Of a stretch of 64,000 nt of DNA, positions 1-14,300 are shown piece by piece (positions within the stretch are counted from its first letter, which is position 1; each line of letters starts with the position of its first letter). The position numbers and the translations under genes are program-made. Under the pieces are notes generated by a model. It made no database searches, was not told the origin of the DNA, and was given only the letters and a program-made list of their open reading frames with translations. This DNA is from Campylorhamphus procurvoides (lineage: Eukaryota > Chordata > Aves > Passeriformes > Dendrocolaptidae), in NCBI GenBank assembly GCA_013396655.1, contig WBMV01003343.1:1475253-1539252 (forward strand), read 5' to 3'.

Positions 1-3000
1 CACTGAAGTGTATTTTCTTTGTGATTATTTTCTTTCCTTCCCAGCTCTATTCTGTTGCTCCCACTCCTGGCCTGTGTATGAATTAATCAGACTGACTTTT
101 ACGCTAAACTATGGACACTTAGGAGCATGTGTAGCTCTTTGCATAGAATACATTTTCCAAGCCATGGACTAGGAGGTAGTCTCAAATTGTTTGTGGGTTT
201 GGCAGTCCCACACTGCTTGACAAAAGTTTCCACTTAACGTTTCTTTCAAGTGTGTCCAGCTCTGCTCCTGTTTTGTTTTGCTTCACAAGACTGTTTGCAA
301 AGCTACTTCAGCATGTACTTCTCAGCTCCAGTCTGCTGGCACACTATCCTAAACACTCTTCCTGACTTTCCCAGTGAGCCAGGAGAGGTCTGCATAAACC
401 CATGGCTCTTTACCGCAGAGTCAACCTCTCAAAACGCAGGGGGACTCTAAGTCTTCTATAAATGAAGATAGTGCTGGAAGGTGGCAGGTTATTGTTTTCA
501 TACTTGAAAAAACAATAAAGGGATCGGGGTGGGGGAGGAGGAACAGGACGTGCTTTTGCCATGCTTTCATAATTTGCAGTCTTACTGTAATCTCTTGCTG
601 CTGCTGGTTTGCCAATGAAAAAGGTCCTTCCTGTTACAGAGGGGACACTTCTGTGCTGTTGGTTCAGTGTGACCTCACATGCCAAGGACTCCAGGTTTAG
701 AAAAACAGCACACCATGCAGAGCTGTGCTAGCTGTGTTAGGCTGCTCACAACACGTGATTTAATTTGAGGACAGAGACACAGAAATGAAGATCATCTAAA
801 GTCCCTCAAAAATGGCTAAGATTTAGGATCCTTCTTAAAGTTGCAGATCCATGTGTGCCCAAGACTTCTCCAGGTTAGGCAGTGGAGAGACACTCTCACT
901 TCCCCAGGGTATTGACTACTGATCTCTTGCAGAGTCCACATAGCTGTTCCTCTAGGACAAATTTGGGAAGGTTGGGCCTACCACAAATACAATTTTTTTC
1001 AAAATAAATGTTTGATTGTTTAAAATGAGGTAGATATGAACATGAAGGTGAGAAAAATGTGTAATTAAAACGTGGACCCGGTTCTAGTAGGTGAAAGGGG
1101 GAATCCTAACCCACTCCTGGGGCTGATACCTCCAAAGTAGCAGCAAAGGGGGAAAATCAGCTTTGAAAGCAACCACTCTGATTCATGTTAATAGGTGTAA
1201 AAAGTGCTGAGGAAGCTCTGAAGTAAGATGGAAAAAGATTAATATGACTGGTTTGACTGGGGTGGAAGGTAGTGCACTTTTTAAAATGCTGAGAATAGGA
1301 ATAGATGAATAGAGGGTTACTGGGAGATGTGTTTGTCCCTGAAACTTCAATCACTGTACTAATTAAGCAACACCAAGGAACATATTTTTGAGGCAGGTAG
1401 AGAACTGGTGGAGTGCTAACAGAGACAGGGACAGGACAGCAGTGATGTACAAAACAGCTCTTCTCACCTCTGCTGCTAACTCCTCCAGCTGCTCCAGGTC
1501 CACATACTTTCTCCTCTCCTTCTTCCTCTCTGTATCTTTTTCTCTCATTTCTTTCTCTCTCTTTCTTCACACGAGGCTAATGTACATGCTTTTTATTGCA
1601 CCAATAGGTCAGGGAACAGAAGCTGAATCTGCCTGGCAAATTTGCATGCCAGGTTCACAAGACTGTCAGGCTCCTCTCATTCCCAGAAGTATATGCTCTT
1701 AAAAACACTTGTAACAGAAGTGACATTGTAAACAAGACAAGTGTCCCCAGTGAGCAAACAAAGCTTTTCAGAATTAAGTTTTCAGTAATATACATCAGCA
1801 GTCAGTCAATAGTTTTCTTAATATGGTTATGGCATTGCACTCCTTGTAACAATAAATAGTACATTCATTTTGTTCTTTTATAGGAAAAGAAAAGTGGAGG
1901 TAAGGAATTATAACTTGGGAATGTGAAGACAGGAAGAAAGACTATAACTGGGACATGGAGTCAAGGCAGAATACCTTGAAAACCTCTTTCATATTTATTT
2001 TTCTGTCTCTGTGACCATGCCTAGTTCTTTTAGGTTTCTTTTGCTGCAGTGCATGTGACTGTAGGATGGGGAGACAAACTCCCTTCTCTATCATATGAGA
2101 ATAAGAGACAGTTCCCCCCAGTCTCCAGTGTTCACATGGATGCATCCCTGCACCAACTCCATGTTGCACTGTCACCAACATATTGGTGTGCATGAGAAGG
2201 ACAGGCCTGTTGTCTTTTGGTTTGCTCGCTGCGTGCAGGTGGCACCAGTTGTGTTTGCATGTAGGGTTTCCATGGGGGTTTGCTCTGTGACTGCCCTGCT
2301 GGGGCTGACAGCCACTGATTTGTGTGAGCTCTCCATTTTATTAAGAGAAAAGCAAGACCCTAAAATGGGTTGGAAATGATCCTTAGTATCACAGTATCCT
2401 GGAGCCCTTGGCATTCCAGCTGCAGGGGTGGGGTGGCTGTGCTTTTTCTCCAGTCAATCCCAGCTCCAGGAGCCTTAGTGGCCCACTCTGAATGTGCAGC
2501 ACACAAATTGGGGCTTAGTGAACACCTGTCAGCGCTTCGAGCGAGGGTTAATTTCTGGTCACCTTCTCCTTTGTCCGGCTCCCACAGTTTCATGGGTGCT
2601 GTGGGATTCATTCCCCTGACCCAGATTTTCCTTTGTGGCCCTACACAACTCCCAGGGCCAGAGGTCCAAAATACTCAGCTTAACAGTTCTGCTTTTGTTC
2701 TGAACTCTCTGTGAAATAAATTAGCACATATTTACCTAGCTGAGAGGCACATTGTGTGGCCTAATGGGTGGCTTCACAGTACCTGGTATGGTGTAAAAGC
2801 CTAGAAGAACCTGATAAGGAGGTGAGCTTTACTTAATTAAGTTAACCTTCAGATTAATTGAGCTGCTTTCTAAAAAAAATGCAATGTGACAGCACACAGC
2901 TCCTGCAGGGCTGTAGTCTCGTTTCTGGGGCTGCACTCATTAGATAGAGCCAAACACAGTGTCTGTCAGAGGGTATGTACATTGCTGGGGCCCACGCTGA

Positions 3001-6000
3001 TCCTCTCTGCTTATTTATGCTTTACAAAGTGTAAATTTCAGAAATAAATTGTTGATCAACTCTGCATGCAGTGAAACTTTGCCCAAGGCTGGACTGGTGA
3101 TTTTGTTTTCCATGTGTCTACTTGCTCCTTTGGATGATGCCCACATGCTGCTATTTCAGTTTCTAACCAAGCAATTATCCAGCTACATATATGTGCAGCA
3201 AGCACACTGAGCACAGCTGCCTCCCTGGTGACTTCAAGGAAACTCAGGTGTCTCTTTCCCTCCTTTCATTGAATTGACCCTTTGTACATTATCCTGTAAT
3301 TCCTTTTCTTTAGCAATTTATGGCTGTAAAGGTATATCCTTTAAAAGCCCTCTTGCTTCTCTTGGCAAATTGCACTTTTATTTTTTTTTAATGACTAATT
3401 ATCCAGGGGCTTTGTGGATAGGCTGTTGGTTTTAGTGCCTCACTGCAGGCCCCTTTGCGTTCAAGTGTAAAAGGCAGAGAGGTCGCAGTAGCAGTGCTCA
3501 GCATAAATTCCTGCTCCCTCCACCTGCCTTTGGAAATCTGTCACCCACCTCTTTAGCTTTTGACATGAAAAAAGGGAGAAAGAAGCAGTATGTCAGGGAA
3601 TCTCTGTGGTGTTTTGTCTGGCAGTCTGACATGCTAATGTTTCTTTTGCTGGGAAACTGCTGAAAAGGGAAAGGGCTTGCTGACCTGCTTCTCTTGCTAT
3701 CCATGGTCAAGCAGAAGAAGATGCTGAGTGGGAAACCAGAGCTGCTACAGTCAGTAAGCCATGCAGAAGCACACATAAATCCCCTGTCCATGTGCAGATG
3801 AAAATCAGTCAGCATAAAGTTCTCAGAAGATGCTGAATGCCAGCCTAGGTGGAAGAAGACACAGGACAAACAGTGTCACCCAGTGGAGCTGGGACAAAGG
3901 AGAAGGGAGCCTTCAGTGATGGAGAATGTGATGCAGGGCCTCAAAAAGCCTCAGCACAAGCCCAAGAGTGCTCCTGAACAAGGGACTGTACCAACGAGGG
4001 CCTCTGCCAAGTCTGTGCTAACTGTATCTGATGGGAAATCTTTCAAACTGTGGAGCAGTGTCTCTTAGAGGAGTTATTTTGTCTCTCTGGGGTGAAAAAG
4101 GTGAGCAGAGCCAGCCTGACTCTAGACAGTGATACCTGATGTCATCAGGAGCTGCTTCACATCTAGTGGAGTCTTAACTGCGTAAACCTCTTGGGTAATA
4201 AAAAGTTTAAACATAGTTTTACATAGTAGGCAAAAACTACTGGTTTGGTTTTTTCCTGGGGAAAAAGTAGAATTCCAAGTGATCATGAAGACTTGCTTGA
4301 GAGCTGATATGAGTATCTGTGGCTTTGGGTGATCTATCAAATCTCAGAAAATACAGCAGTCTTAAAGAAAAAGCAGATATAAAATGGAAAAGTGAGTGGT
4401 TTACCTTTAATGGAAAGATCTATAATATAATCTAGCATTGGAGTAATATATACATGTATATCTTTATGAATTTAAAGATTATTTCTTCCAGTTCATAGTC
4501 ATCATGCTTGTAAGATATGTTTCAGAGAACAGAAAACATATAAGCAAGGAAGTAAACTTAAGTCATGTATTATTTGTTGCTTTTGATCATGTCAGCTTGT
4601 AGTCCTCAGAAAGAGATCTAATAGAAATATTTACAGTGACACAGATGACAATACAAACCCTGGAGTTTGGCTCAGGAAAGTGAGATATCCAGGTAAATCA
4701 CTTTTCCTTACTGGAGAAGAAAAAAATGCATTAAAAAGTGTCATTTAATGCATGCCATGGTTGTAGAAAGGTGTTTTTTATATATGGGACCACTGATGTA
4801 TTTCCTTACAGGCAGTATATATATCACTGTAAGCCAGCCTGCCTCTTTTATTTTGTGTATCTGTCTATACATCCACTTCCTATTCCAATTTAATTTCAAG
4901 AAACTGAGCTTCCATGAAGAGATTTATTATGTGTGTAATGATTTCAGACTTTAAAAGTGAGCCACAGGTGATTTTAAAAATGAGGTAAACTTTCAAATAC
5001 ATCAAATGTCTCAATGGATGAAAGATTAAGATGAACCTGATTTTATCTGGATTTTTTGCAAATGCCCAAATTAGATTTTATGCTGTCTAAAGGGGTGTGG
5101 AGATCTGAGTTTGTGTTTGTGAATCTGGGGATGTCTATCCCTTCATGTCTGGATGGGAAACTGGATAATTTTTGCTTTGGATACAGTCCGCATTTCTCTA
5201 AGAAATGTGCTCTTTGTCCATTTGGAAAGTTTGTCCAGGCACAATTTGGAGACTGTCTGTTTGTCAGAAGTTCCTGAGTGGTAAACAAAGCTTGCCAAGG
5301 GGGCAACACCGTACCTTGTGGTGCTTCACATCTGGGACATGGGTCTGTGGCGTGGCTTCTTGCTGCACGTGTGCCCAGGCAGCAGGCTGTGAATACCAGC
5401 ATAACCTCTGCTTGGAAACTGTCTCCTGAATCCATGTTAGCTGGGGCTGGACCCAGGTTCCCAGTGCCTCTTCAGATCTAAGGATGACTGAGAATACCTG
5501 CATGGGATGTATGCATGCTCCCCATGCAAAGAGAAACTGTCAGTTCCCATTTCTAGTCAAGATTAAATGACAGCATCACATGAAACTACAAAAGGAAAGT
5601 ATCCAGGAGGGAGTATGTGATCTGTCCTCCCACCTCAGTTCTCTGCTACTAGATCAAAGCTACCAGGAACTTAAAGGGGCAGGTCCAGAGAAAACCTAAT
5701 CCCCCACTTGCTAGTGCTTGCCATGTAGGGGTAAGGTTTGTGATAACTGATGTTTTCCCCAGTGCCCCAGTTCCTTGAGTCACACAGCTTGGTAAGAATT
5801 GTTTTCTCAAATGTTAATTTCCAGAAAAAAAGCCTGAAGATGTGACTGGAGTCCTCCTTTCTCAATGAGAAGTGAAAAGAAAAGGGGTCAAACTTACTGT
5901 TTTAAGCACTAAATTTTAAGCTTTTCTGAGGTCTAACTTGTGTTTTTCAAAGTATGGCTGTGACAACACTGCACTACGATTATGCAGCACAGTGTAACAA

Positions 6001-8514
6001 TGCTTCCTACTTCCATCACTATCTCTATACCTTGATAGTCCTCTCTGTTTCTCCATTTCCTTCTTCCTGGGGTTACTCCAGCTCCCATCCCCCCTTCTTT
6101 ATTGCCTTTCCCAGACTTCCCTCGCTCCTCACCACCTCCCTGTGCTTCTCCCAGTTACTGCAAGCACCCAAGGAGCACCAGCAGGGCTTCAGTCCCTTGG
6201 TCCATTTCTCATGTCCCCTCCATCACTGGCATTTCTCACCACAGGCTCCTGGTGGCTTTCAGGGGCACAATCACTCAGAGACTGATGAGCTTGCTGCCTT
6301 CTTCAAGTCAAACATACACTTGGCAGAGGACAGTTTTGGTGCGGAGGTACATAGGGTTCCCTGGCACTTCTGTAGCAATAGGGTTTGCCATCACAGGGGA
6401 TGTGCAGCTGCAGCAAGAGATACCAGAGGGTCACAACTCCCAGAACTGATCTCATGGTAAAGAAACATGGCCTGACCTACCTTAGCAAGGAGAAAGATAC
6501 AGGAGAAACAAATGATGATTGTGGTTGTATGGGCAGGGAGAAAATGGTTGGACTTCAGACCTAATATTTAATAGTGTTTTACAATTTAGGCTTCATTTTT
6601 TATCCACTGGAAGTTTAGTCTATGGGGCTGTGGTTGCTGCCTGTGGAAGGGAAGGTAAGGGAACTTCCAATTTAAAGGAGAAAATTAACTCCATGTTCTT
6701 CTTTTTCCATCAAAGACCAAAGTTCCCCTTTCTGAATAATGCCTTTTCTGCTTTTCTTAATGTGTTGCTTTGTTGAATTAAGTGGGACTCAGTGTGTGAG
6801 TTGACCTGGACAACTATTGGCAAGCATGTATAAAAGCTACACCTGTGAGGAACAATTGCAGGGAGGGCTGTCATGCAGCTCTGCAGGCTGCTCTGGCTCG
6901 GAGCAGAGGAAATTTGGCAGTAAAGAGTGATGGCTTTATTTGTGCACCAGTTTCAGGTGTAAACAACAACTGCTTCATGCAAAACCTTCTGTTCATAAAG
7001 CTCTTCTCTCGCCTATGGAGCCGTTTAGCAATCACTAAACCCTGTTCAAATGCAGAAGTTGTTTTTCTGAAAAGATATATATGTGTATTTCCTTCTGATA
7101 ACTTAGTGTTGCTACCAACAGCTATCACCAACATCTGCTTGAAATAACTCTTCTGGCCTGTTTGTCTCCCTTGCTCTACGTGTTCCAAATCCTACTGAAT
7201 TTCCATGTGACCACGGGCAGTGCTGGCTTGTGGTGCTGGACTAACTGTGAGTCAAGTGTGAAAATGTGCCTGTACACAGGAAGTGACAGTCACATATGCC
7301 ATTGGATGCAGCTGTAAAGGAGAATGAGCTCTATATATCACCACAGCAGGAGACTGTCTGCAGGTGCTAAGGTGTAGCTCCCTGAGGTTGCAGAGTAGAG
7401 GTGCTGACCACCTTCAGTTTCCAGGAATTGCTGTGGGTGGTGAGACCAGAGGCTTCATCCCTTGTAATACCCTGCAAACCTCTTTGATGTATCTTTTGCC
7501 AGTGCTCACTGGATGTGCAAGCACTGCAGGACTTAGTGGTGCTATTATGGTTAGCAGGAGTTTGCATTTCCTTTATTCATACAAAAAGTGCCACCTCCAC
7601 CAAGGCCCATTAAGGTCTTCCTGTCTCTAGCTGATGCTAAATATACCATTTAGAGTCCTTCTGACCCTCTCAAAAATACAGCTTACTTCCTGGGCAATTT
7701 CCACAAGTATCCAGTACTCACCAGAGATCATAAATTCCCACTGGCAGCAAGAAGGCCTTGAAGCATAGATGCAGAGCTATGTACCTTGGAGAAAAACATA
7801 AGAAGCCCCGAAAGAAGATGCCCAAGCTCTGCAGTGGTATGCCCATGCTTATAGGCATTTCCAAGTGATATCAAAGCCAAGCATCACAAATGATTTGAGA
7901 AGAATGAGAGCAACTCAGCTGGGTGTGGGGAGCCCAGTTCAGAGAGTTGGATTCAGTTTACTTTGGAGGAGGATCTGAATCCACCTCCAGATCAAGACAT
8001 CCGACCCACTAGCCTATTTTAGAATCTCCAAATCACATTTATTTACACCGTCTTCCTTTGAGCACATGAAGAAAAGCTTGCCAGGGCATTTCTACTGTTC
8101 CAGAGAGTGAGATGGTTATCTGATTGGCTTCTCTTTCTGGCTGTCTCAGAGAAGCAGGGGAAGCATCGGAGCACATTTAGCTCTGAGTGGCAGGGTTTTG
8201 AGAACCCATCTCCGTGCCATCTTACTCTCCCCTAGAGGACTAACCCAGAGCTTCGCTCTGTTCTCCCTGCAGCAAAGTCAGGATGATGCACCTGAACACT
8301 TCCCAGGACTAGAGTGGCTTCTTGCAAACTGCAATGCTTAAGCTACAGTATAAGCACCAATGTGGGTGAAGAGTGGGTACCCCACACCTTTGTGTTGGTT
8401 CTGTGAAGGTGAGTGTAATCACTATCCAGGGCTGGATGGTGGGAAGCAGCACTTATATAAACACAATCTTAAAGTAAGTTAATAGGAGGCAAAGCCCTAC
8501 ATATCTCTCAGGTT
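1..8514. other. Noncoding flank, no gene seen
   Basis: No exon with a convincing acceptor, open frame and donor was found here on either strand. Open frames reach 168 codons (about 5954-6460, + strand), but their translations are low in charged residues, resemble no protein I know, and are explained by a C/T-rich stretch. The stretch around 2820-2880 (TTAATTAAGTTAAC and neighbouring ATTAATTG) and around 3300-3480 is AT-rich with homeodomain-type cores, so it could include conserved noncoding sequence. That cannot be tested by eye. Confidence 0.6.
1503..1570. repeat. Pyrimidine-rich low-complexity tract
   Basis: This is an almost uninterrupted C/T run with CTTCTTCCTCTC and TTTCTCTC motifs. 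It produces spurious open frames on both strands, rich in Ser/Phe/Leu on + and Arg/Glu/Lys on minus. No function is inferred. Confidence 0.8.
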
Positions 8515-8662
8515 CAAGCTTAAAGCACTTTACAACCTCCTGGGAAATAAATTTCATGGTGCTGTTGGCAAGTTTTATAGGTAAGTGTTTAATCCTTGTT
8601 CTGTTAATAAGGCAGCTAACGCACAGAGGGTGTGATCTTCCCCTCGGTTGCACAATGTGCCA
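8515..8662 (-). mobile_element. MIR-like SINE remnant, 3' half
   Basis: Reading along the + strand, the order of landmarks is AAGCACTTTACAA, then TTTTATAGGTAAGTGTTTAAT, then AAGGCAGCTAACGCACAGAGG, then TGATCTTCCCCTCGGTTGCACA. This parallels the reverse complement of the MIR 3' half (AGCGCTTTACA, GAAACTGAGGCACAGAGAGG, TGACTTGCCCAAGGTCACACA). Divergence is high, as expected of an ancient amniote SINE. A further possible MIR piece (TGAACTCACGTCTCTGACTCC) lies at about 8888-8925, separated by some 225 bases of unassigned sequence. A repeat-library search would settle it. Confidence 0.42.
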
Positions 8663-11324
8663 TCAACCATGCAAAACGTCTCCACACCAGAAAGGCAGAG
8701 TCTTGTCTGGACCTCTGGGCATGACATGCACGCAGCAGGACACCTGGTGTGGGATAACGAAAGCCAGACAGATGAAAAGCCTGCAGGGATCACAGAAATT
8801 GTTGTTAATTTTGTTTGGCATGGAGTGCATTCAGGAGCAATCTCCTTAGGGCCAGTGCAGCCTGTGCAACTCTATCTGAAAGCCATGGCCTGAACTCACG
8901 TCTCTGACTCCTCCCTGCTCCTGCACTTGGGCTCAGCTCTGCTTCCCCTGGCACAGACAAGGGAGCTCAACAGGCTCCATCCTTCAATTTCCCTAAGAAC
9001 CAAAAAATTTAATGCTGGAAATGCTCTTTTTTTGAAACATTAGTACTTGACAGCCTCTGCCAAGAATTAGCAGGCCAGTAAAATCTTTCTACATAAATTG
9101 TGTTGTAATTAGCATGATTTGTTTAATGTCACCTTGTCTGGCTGTCTGAGAAACAGTCTCAAAATATAAAAGCACTACACTTTTCAGTTGAGAGAGTGGA
9201 CTCTGACTGCACTAAGACATTTTTATTTCTTGCAATTTTTTACAATGGCCTTTTCAAGTCCTTCAGGCTGGTGAGTGTAAGCCAAGTCAGGCAACAATGC
9301 CCAGATGAAAATAAGGCATTGTAACAACAAGCATCAAAATTTCTTAATAAAGGTAACATGCTAATAATTAACAGATGTTGTACTTAGTATGCAGAGCAAC
9401 ACAGTAAAAACATCCTGATAGCCCAAAAGTACTTTGTACATGTGCGGAAAAACCATTTTATGTGGAAGTAATAGAAAGCGTGAGAGGACAAAGTAGTTTG
9501 CTTGCTGGAAAGGGGCACTGGGGGCTGGTGTCCCTCAGCTCCTGTGCTGGTCTCCCTGAGCTGCACACCCAAGTCTGATGGGCCAACAGGAGTGAGTGAT
9601 GGCAATTTCTCCATGACGTGGCAACAAGGAGAGTAATAGGAAAGTAGTCAAGGAACGCTGGTAAGACTAGAGAGGAACTGGGTAGCAGCACTGTGGCTTC
9701 CCAGTGGGCTCCAATACATTAAAAAACACCCAGCTTGAATGTGGTCCCATCCACCTGAGCCCAGAGGAAGCCTGTGCCGGACACAACAGGAGGAAAAATG
9801 GTCAGGTCTTACCCTTAGGTGTTGGAACCTGATAAAATTACTTACCTTCCCATCCCATGAGCATCACCAGCAACCTGAGAAACAGAAAAAAATTACTGGG
9901 GTGCCTTTTCAAGCACAAGAAATGTTTGTGGACGAGAAAGGTGCAGAGGGAGCACTGTATGCCCAGCTCAGCCACTACATTTTTTAACTTTAATCTTCCT
10001 TCCAAATGTTTTGTTTTTATTCCAACTAATTGAACAAATGTCTTAAAATTCACAACACAAACTGAATTTGATTAAATCTAAGTTGGTTCATATGATAAAG
10101 CACTGCAGTTAGACTGCAGCTAGAAAAATACATTATGCTAGGACAAATAAGTATGGTTAGCTTCAATAAGAACCGAGGTAAATTGCTTTTTGCATGAGAT
10201 GTGCAATTTTACCTCAGTACAGCTTTAATCAAAGTAAAATATTATAGGGTAAGGGAAAAAAAAACCACTTCACAGTGTAATGTTTTGTCTACAAACAACA
10301 CAGGAAAACTTCAAGTTTAAATTGCTAAAAACGGCCAAGACTATGCATTATCTGTCCTCAGTTAGTATGTAAACAATTAAGTTTAGGCAATATCTGTCTA
10401 TGAACTAATTTATATTTATAACAGGCCAAAAAAACACACAGCTGTGAATTCAAGCTGTCCATTACAAGTTTGTCTGCCACCAAAACTTTCACTGAAAGGG
10501 AAAGAATGAAAATAAATACAGGTATTTAAATGGAGTTTGCATTCCCTTTATGCCAGTGTTTTCACAGACAAATGAAAAAGAATGTAAATTCAGCATAGCT
10601 AGTAAATGGGATAGAAAGTATTAACCTTGCATGTATGAGAAGTAATGTTGCTCTTTGCTCTTCAGTAGTCTGTGGTTGATGTCATGTTAGCCACACTGGG
10701 TGCTTCAAATTCCCACTCATGGCGCATTGCAGCCTCCTTTCTCTCTGAGGACGACCTGCACTTTTTTGAGAGGGCTAACACTGGTATGCTGCTGCCATTC
10801 CCTGCTTTGGCTATATGGGTATCTACTTGTGGCAGTGTGGGATCGCCTGCAATCCCTTTCTCACAGGGCCATAGCTGGAGTTGTACCTCCACTGAGGACA
10901 CAGCAGGAGGCTGTGATGCACCACAGCACAGTTCAGATACTGGGAAAAAGCTCAGTCTTTGGTTGCGTCTGTGGCAGGATGGGAAGACAGTGACAAGCAG
11001 CTTCCAATAGAGCCTGGAAAGGGTCCCACCCTCCAATATTTTTGTGTGCCACAGGAATGTCTTGCCTAATGTGGTCGGGGGAGACACAGACTCTCCAAGG
11101 GGATGCCTGACCATATTAGAAGTGGATGACGCACAAGACACAGGCTTTGTTCACTGTAAGAGTCCTTTGGCTCCAGCACACCCTCTCTGTGCAGGTTTCC
11201 TCCTCAGCTTTCCAACTGGGCACCACAACCATCCAGTCTAACTGTAGAAGAGGGAACAACACTGGAGGGTAAGAGTCATCAAACTTTGTGCTGGTGAATC
11301 ATCAAGCTGCAGGCCTCTGAGACC

Positions 11325-11339
11325 AAAAAAAAAAAAAAA
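11325..11339. repeat. Poly(A) run, 15 bases
   Basis: There are fifteen consecutive A residues on the + strand. The sequence just upstream does not resemble a known retroposon, so it is treated as a simple homopolymer. Confidence 0.9.
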
Positions 11340-14300
11340 TCCCACCTACACACCTGTCTGCCATGGAGAAAATGAAGGGAGGTTTTCTGACAGTTCGTGA
11401 TCCATGTTGTGCTGCCCGTAAGCTGCACGACTGCATAGGGAGAGAAGAACTAACTGCAGAGCTGAACCTGAGCAGTGGTTGTGTGAGGATGAGGGATGCC
11501 TGCTCCTTTTGTCACAGCAGTCAGTGTAATCCCTCGGTCCTCATTCTTCAGTCCAGCCTAGAGAGAGCAGGGGAGGTGTGTCTCAGCCAGCAGTTCTGAG
11601 AGGATCTGCATGGAGGGTGATGTAGCAACCTGAAGAGCCACCAGAAATGCCTCAAGAGAGCTAGTAAGCCAATTCTACACCACAGTGTCAGCTGGAGTAA
11701 GAATAAACTAAAGCAAATGTGTAAAGCCGAGATTATAGTTACATATTTGATAGAGACAAGATAAGGGTTCATTAGATAGAAGACAATCTGGATTTAGCAC
11801 TAAGAACCACATACAATCATTTTCTCAGAGATATAAGTAATTTGTTATCTCACCATTCAGTATGCTTTTTGTTACGTATCCCACCAAAATCATCTTCATC
11901 TGTATTTAATGTCAGAACTTTAGCTTCTGGGAGGGAAGACAAGTAGAGACATGGCACCCTCCACTGTCTGCACTCTTTTGCACAGAGACTAATTCTGAGC
12001 TGATGGAAAGGTGGCCTGTGCTCTCAAGCATCCTTCATACTCAGACCTCAAGGAAGACTTTTACATGGTCTTCCTTGGCTCTAACTTTGAGCACCTAACT
12101 TTAACCCTGAGGTGTAAGGTTGGTTTGGCTGTAGGGAGGGGGACTGGTGGGAAAAGATAGGCACTTCCTTCCAGTGGGGTTTCACAGCAGACAGGGCAGC
12201 ATACTTTGTTGGGTTGCTTGGCCAGCCCAAAACTCCAGCCTGGGAATCAGGCATCCTGGGCTGGTAGAGGACATGGAGATGTGAACAAGCTGGTGCCTCC
12301 CAGTGTACAGAGAGATCCTCACTAGCTGGTGTAAACCAGGGTTTGCAACCTTGCCAACAGACTACTGAATCTCCTTTCTGGCTGGCCCTGGAAAGAAAAG
12401 GTGACCAAGCAGCCTCTTTGCAGACATCACTGAACAGCTCCAGTTACCTGCTACTGTACCTCAAAGTTGTGGGGACCCTGAAAACCAAACCCACTCCAGG
12501 GGTGGCCTGAGATGAGACCACAGCCTACCTGAGAAGATAGGAGAGCAGCGAAGGGAAATACAGCCAATTTCTGCTTCGGAGGAGGCTCTCTCCCTCTGTT
12601 GGGATGGACCTACTGCCTCATCATATGACCACATGCCTTCTGATTTCACAGGGAGCCCTGGACCAGTTCTCAGCAGGATAATGGCTGGTAAAGGCTGAGA
12701 AGCAACTAGTTTTCCCTGCCTTCCTTATCCTCTTCCCTATGTCCTCCTCCCTGGCACATTGTGAAGCACAGCCCCTGCCTCCTCATGCAAGAAGCCCAGT
12801 AGGGATAAAGGATCTGCAGGAAAAGTAGGGTCTTCTTGTGCTCCTGGGACACAGGCTGAGCACATCTGACTGACCCCAGCCCCCCTGGGCATGGTCTCTG
12901 CTGCCCTTGCCTGGCCAGTACCTTATCTTGAAGTAGGAATGCCTGCCATGCCAAGGGAAGTGTTTTCACACAAGGCATTCGACTCATGCTTTAACAACCC
13001 ACCTTGCTTCTACTATTTTTTGAGACTGTCTAATGGAGTGAAGCATGTGCATCTGACTCCAGCTGAAATTCAGCAAATCTCACAAGTCTTCAGAAAATGT
13101 GTCTTTGTGCCTACAGGATAATTTTTAACCCAGTGACCCAGATACTGCTCAGGTCAGGGACAGGAGGCCTTGGGGACAGAGACGGATATTCCCTTCTCTG
13201 TAGTACCTCCTTCTTCTCAGTTACTTGCCTTCAACAAAGGATCTATCGTCTCTGTCTCTTGAGGTTCAACCAAGCTTTTCTGCTCCATATTTTCAGCTGT
13301 GATTTATTCACGTCCTTCCTGTTAGGTTCTGTAAGAAATTTTTTCCTCTTTCCAGCCCCTCAGTTTTATTAGTGCACAAGTGTGTTCATTGCACAAAACC
13401 TCACACGTGATGGGATTTAACCAGAAACATTTCACCTGGCCAGATCAGGATCTACCTTGTCTTGGCTGCACACATATCACTGTCTCAAAGTGCAATACTT
13501 CATGTAATTTTGATTCTGACAGTAAAGGCTGCACTGAAATCTCATCTGGGCTTGTTAGTGATATATTGACTTAAAATATCTGCTTTAAAGAAGGCTAAGA
13601 AAGCAAAGCAAGAAAAACTCAAATCTCCCACTGAAAGCCAATCCTTTCAAGGGAGAACGGGTAATTTGTGAAATAGACGTATTTTCAGTGCAAGGGAGAT
13701 AGATACGGTGTATTTCAACAAAGCCAGATATTTCTGAGTTATGTAGTCTTAATAATTCAGGTTTTAGTAAGTGTAGCTAGTGCCACAGTCTGAAGCCACA
13801 CTGGTAAAACTGATCACTCACCTCACGCTGTCTATAACCAGGTATTTGCTGCAGCCCCCAAACAGTTTAAGTTATGCTGGCCATAAAGCAATTTAGAAAA
13901 TTTTCCCAGCGCAGGCAGGCTTGAAAAAGAAGCCAGTTTATTGCAATTCATGTAAGTGAAAAATACGTGACATTAAGTTGCTTCCCGGAGCCATTCTTAA
14001 ATGAATAATGGATAAACAATGTCAATGACCCCCCCTTGCCCTTAAGTGAGGCACAAGCAAAGAACACCTATGGTTGAAGGTTTCATTCAGCCTGGTGGGA
14101 AACTTCCCAACAGAAGGAGTCCCAGGCAGAAAGAGGTATCTGCTGCTGCTTTATATGGAGATTACTTTCCCCATGACCACTCACTCTTCTATAAATTTTT
14201 TCTGCTTTGTGGATTTGCACACTAAAAGTATGTTATAAGGAAGGAATATAAATTCTCACTTTGTGGTATCGCTGGCTCACATATTGCAGCTCAGCAGTCA

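Noticed and set aside
4448..4461. Perfect 14-base palindrome ATATACATGTATAT
   Set aside because: It is AT-rich and short, so it is expected by chance in DNA of this composition.
5954..6460. 168-codon open frame on the + strand
   Set aside because: It lies in a C/T-rich stretch that gives Ser/Pro/Phe runs. It has no splice signals at sensible places and no recognisable sequence.
10662..11141. 159-codon open frame on the minus strand, overlapped by two + strand frames
   Set aside because: All three overlapping frames are open, which points to a local lack of stop codons rather than coding. No splice sites or known motif were found.
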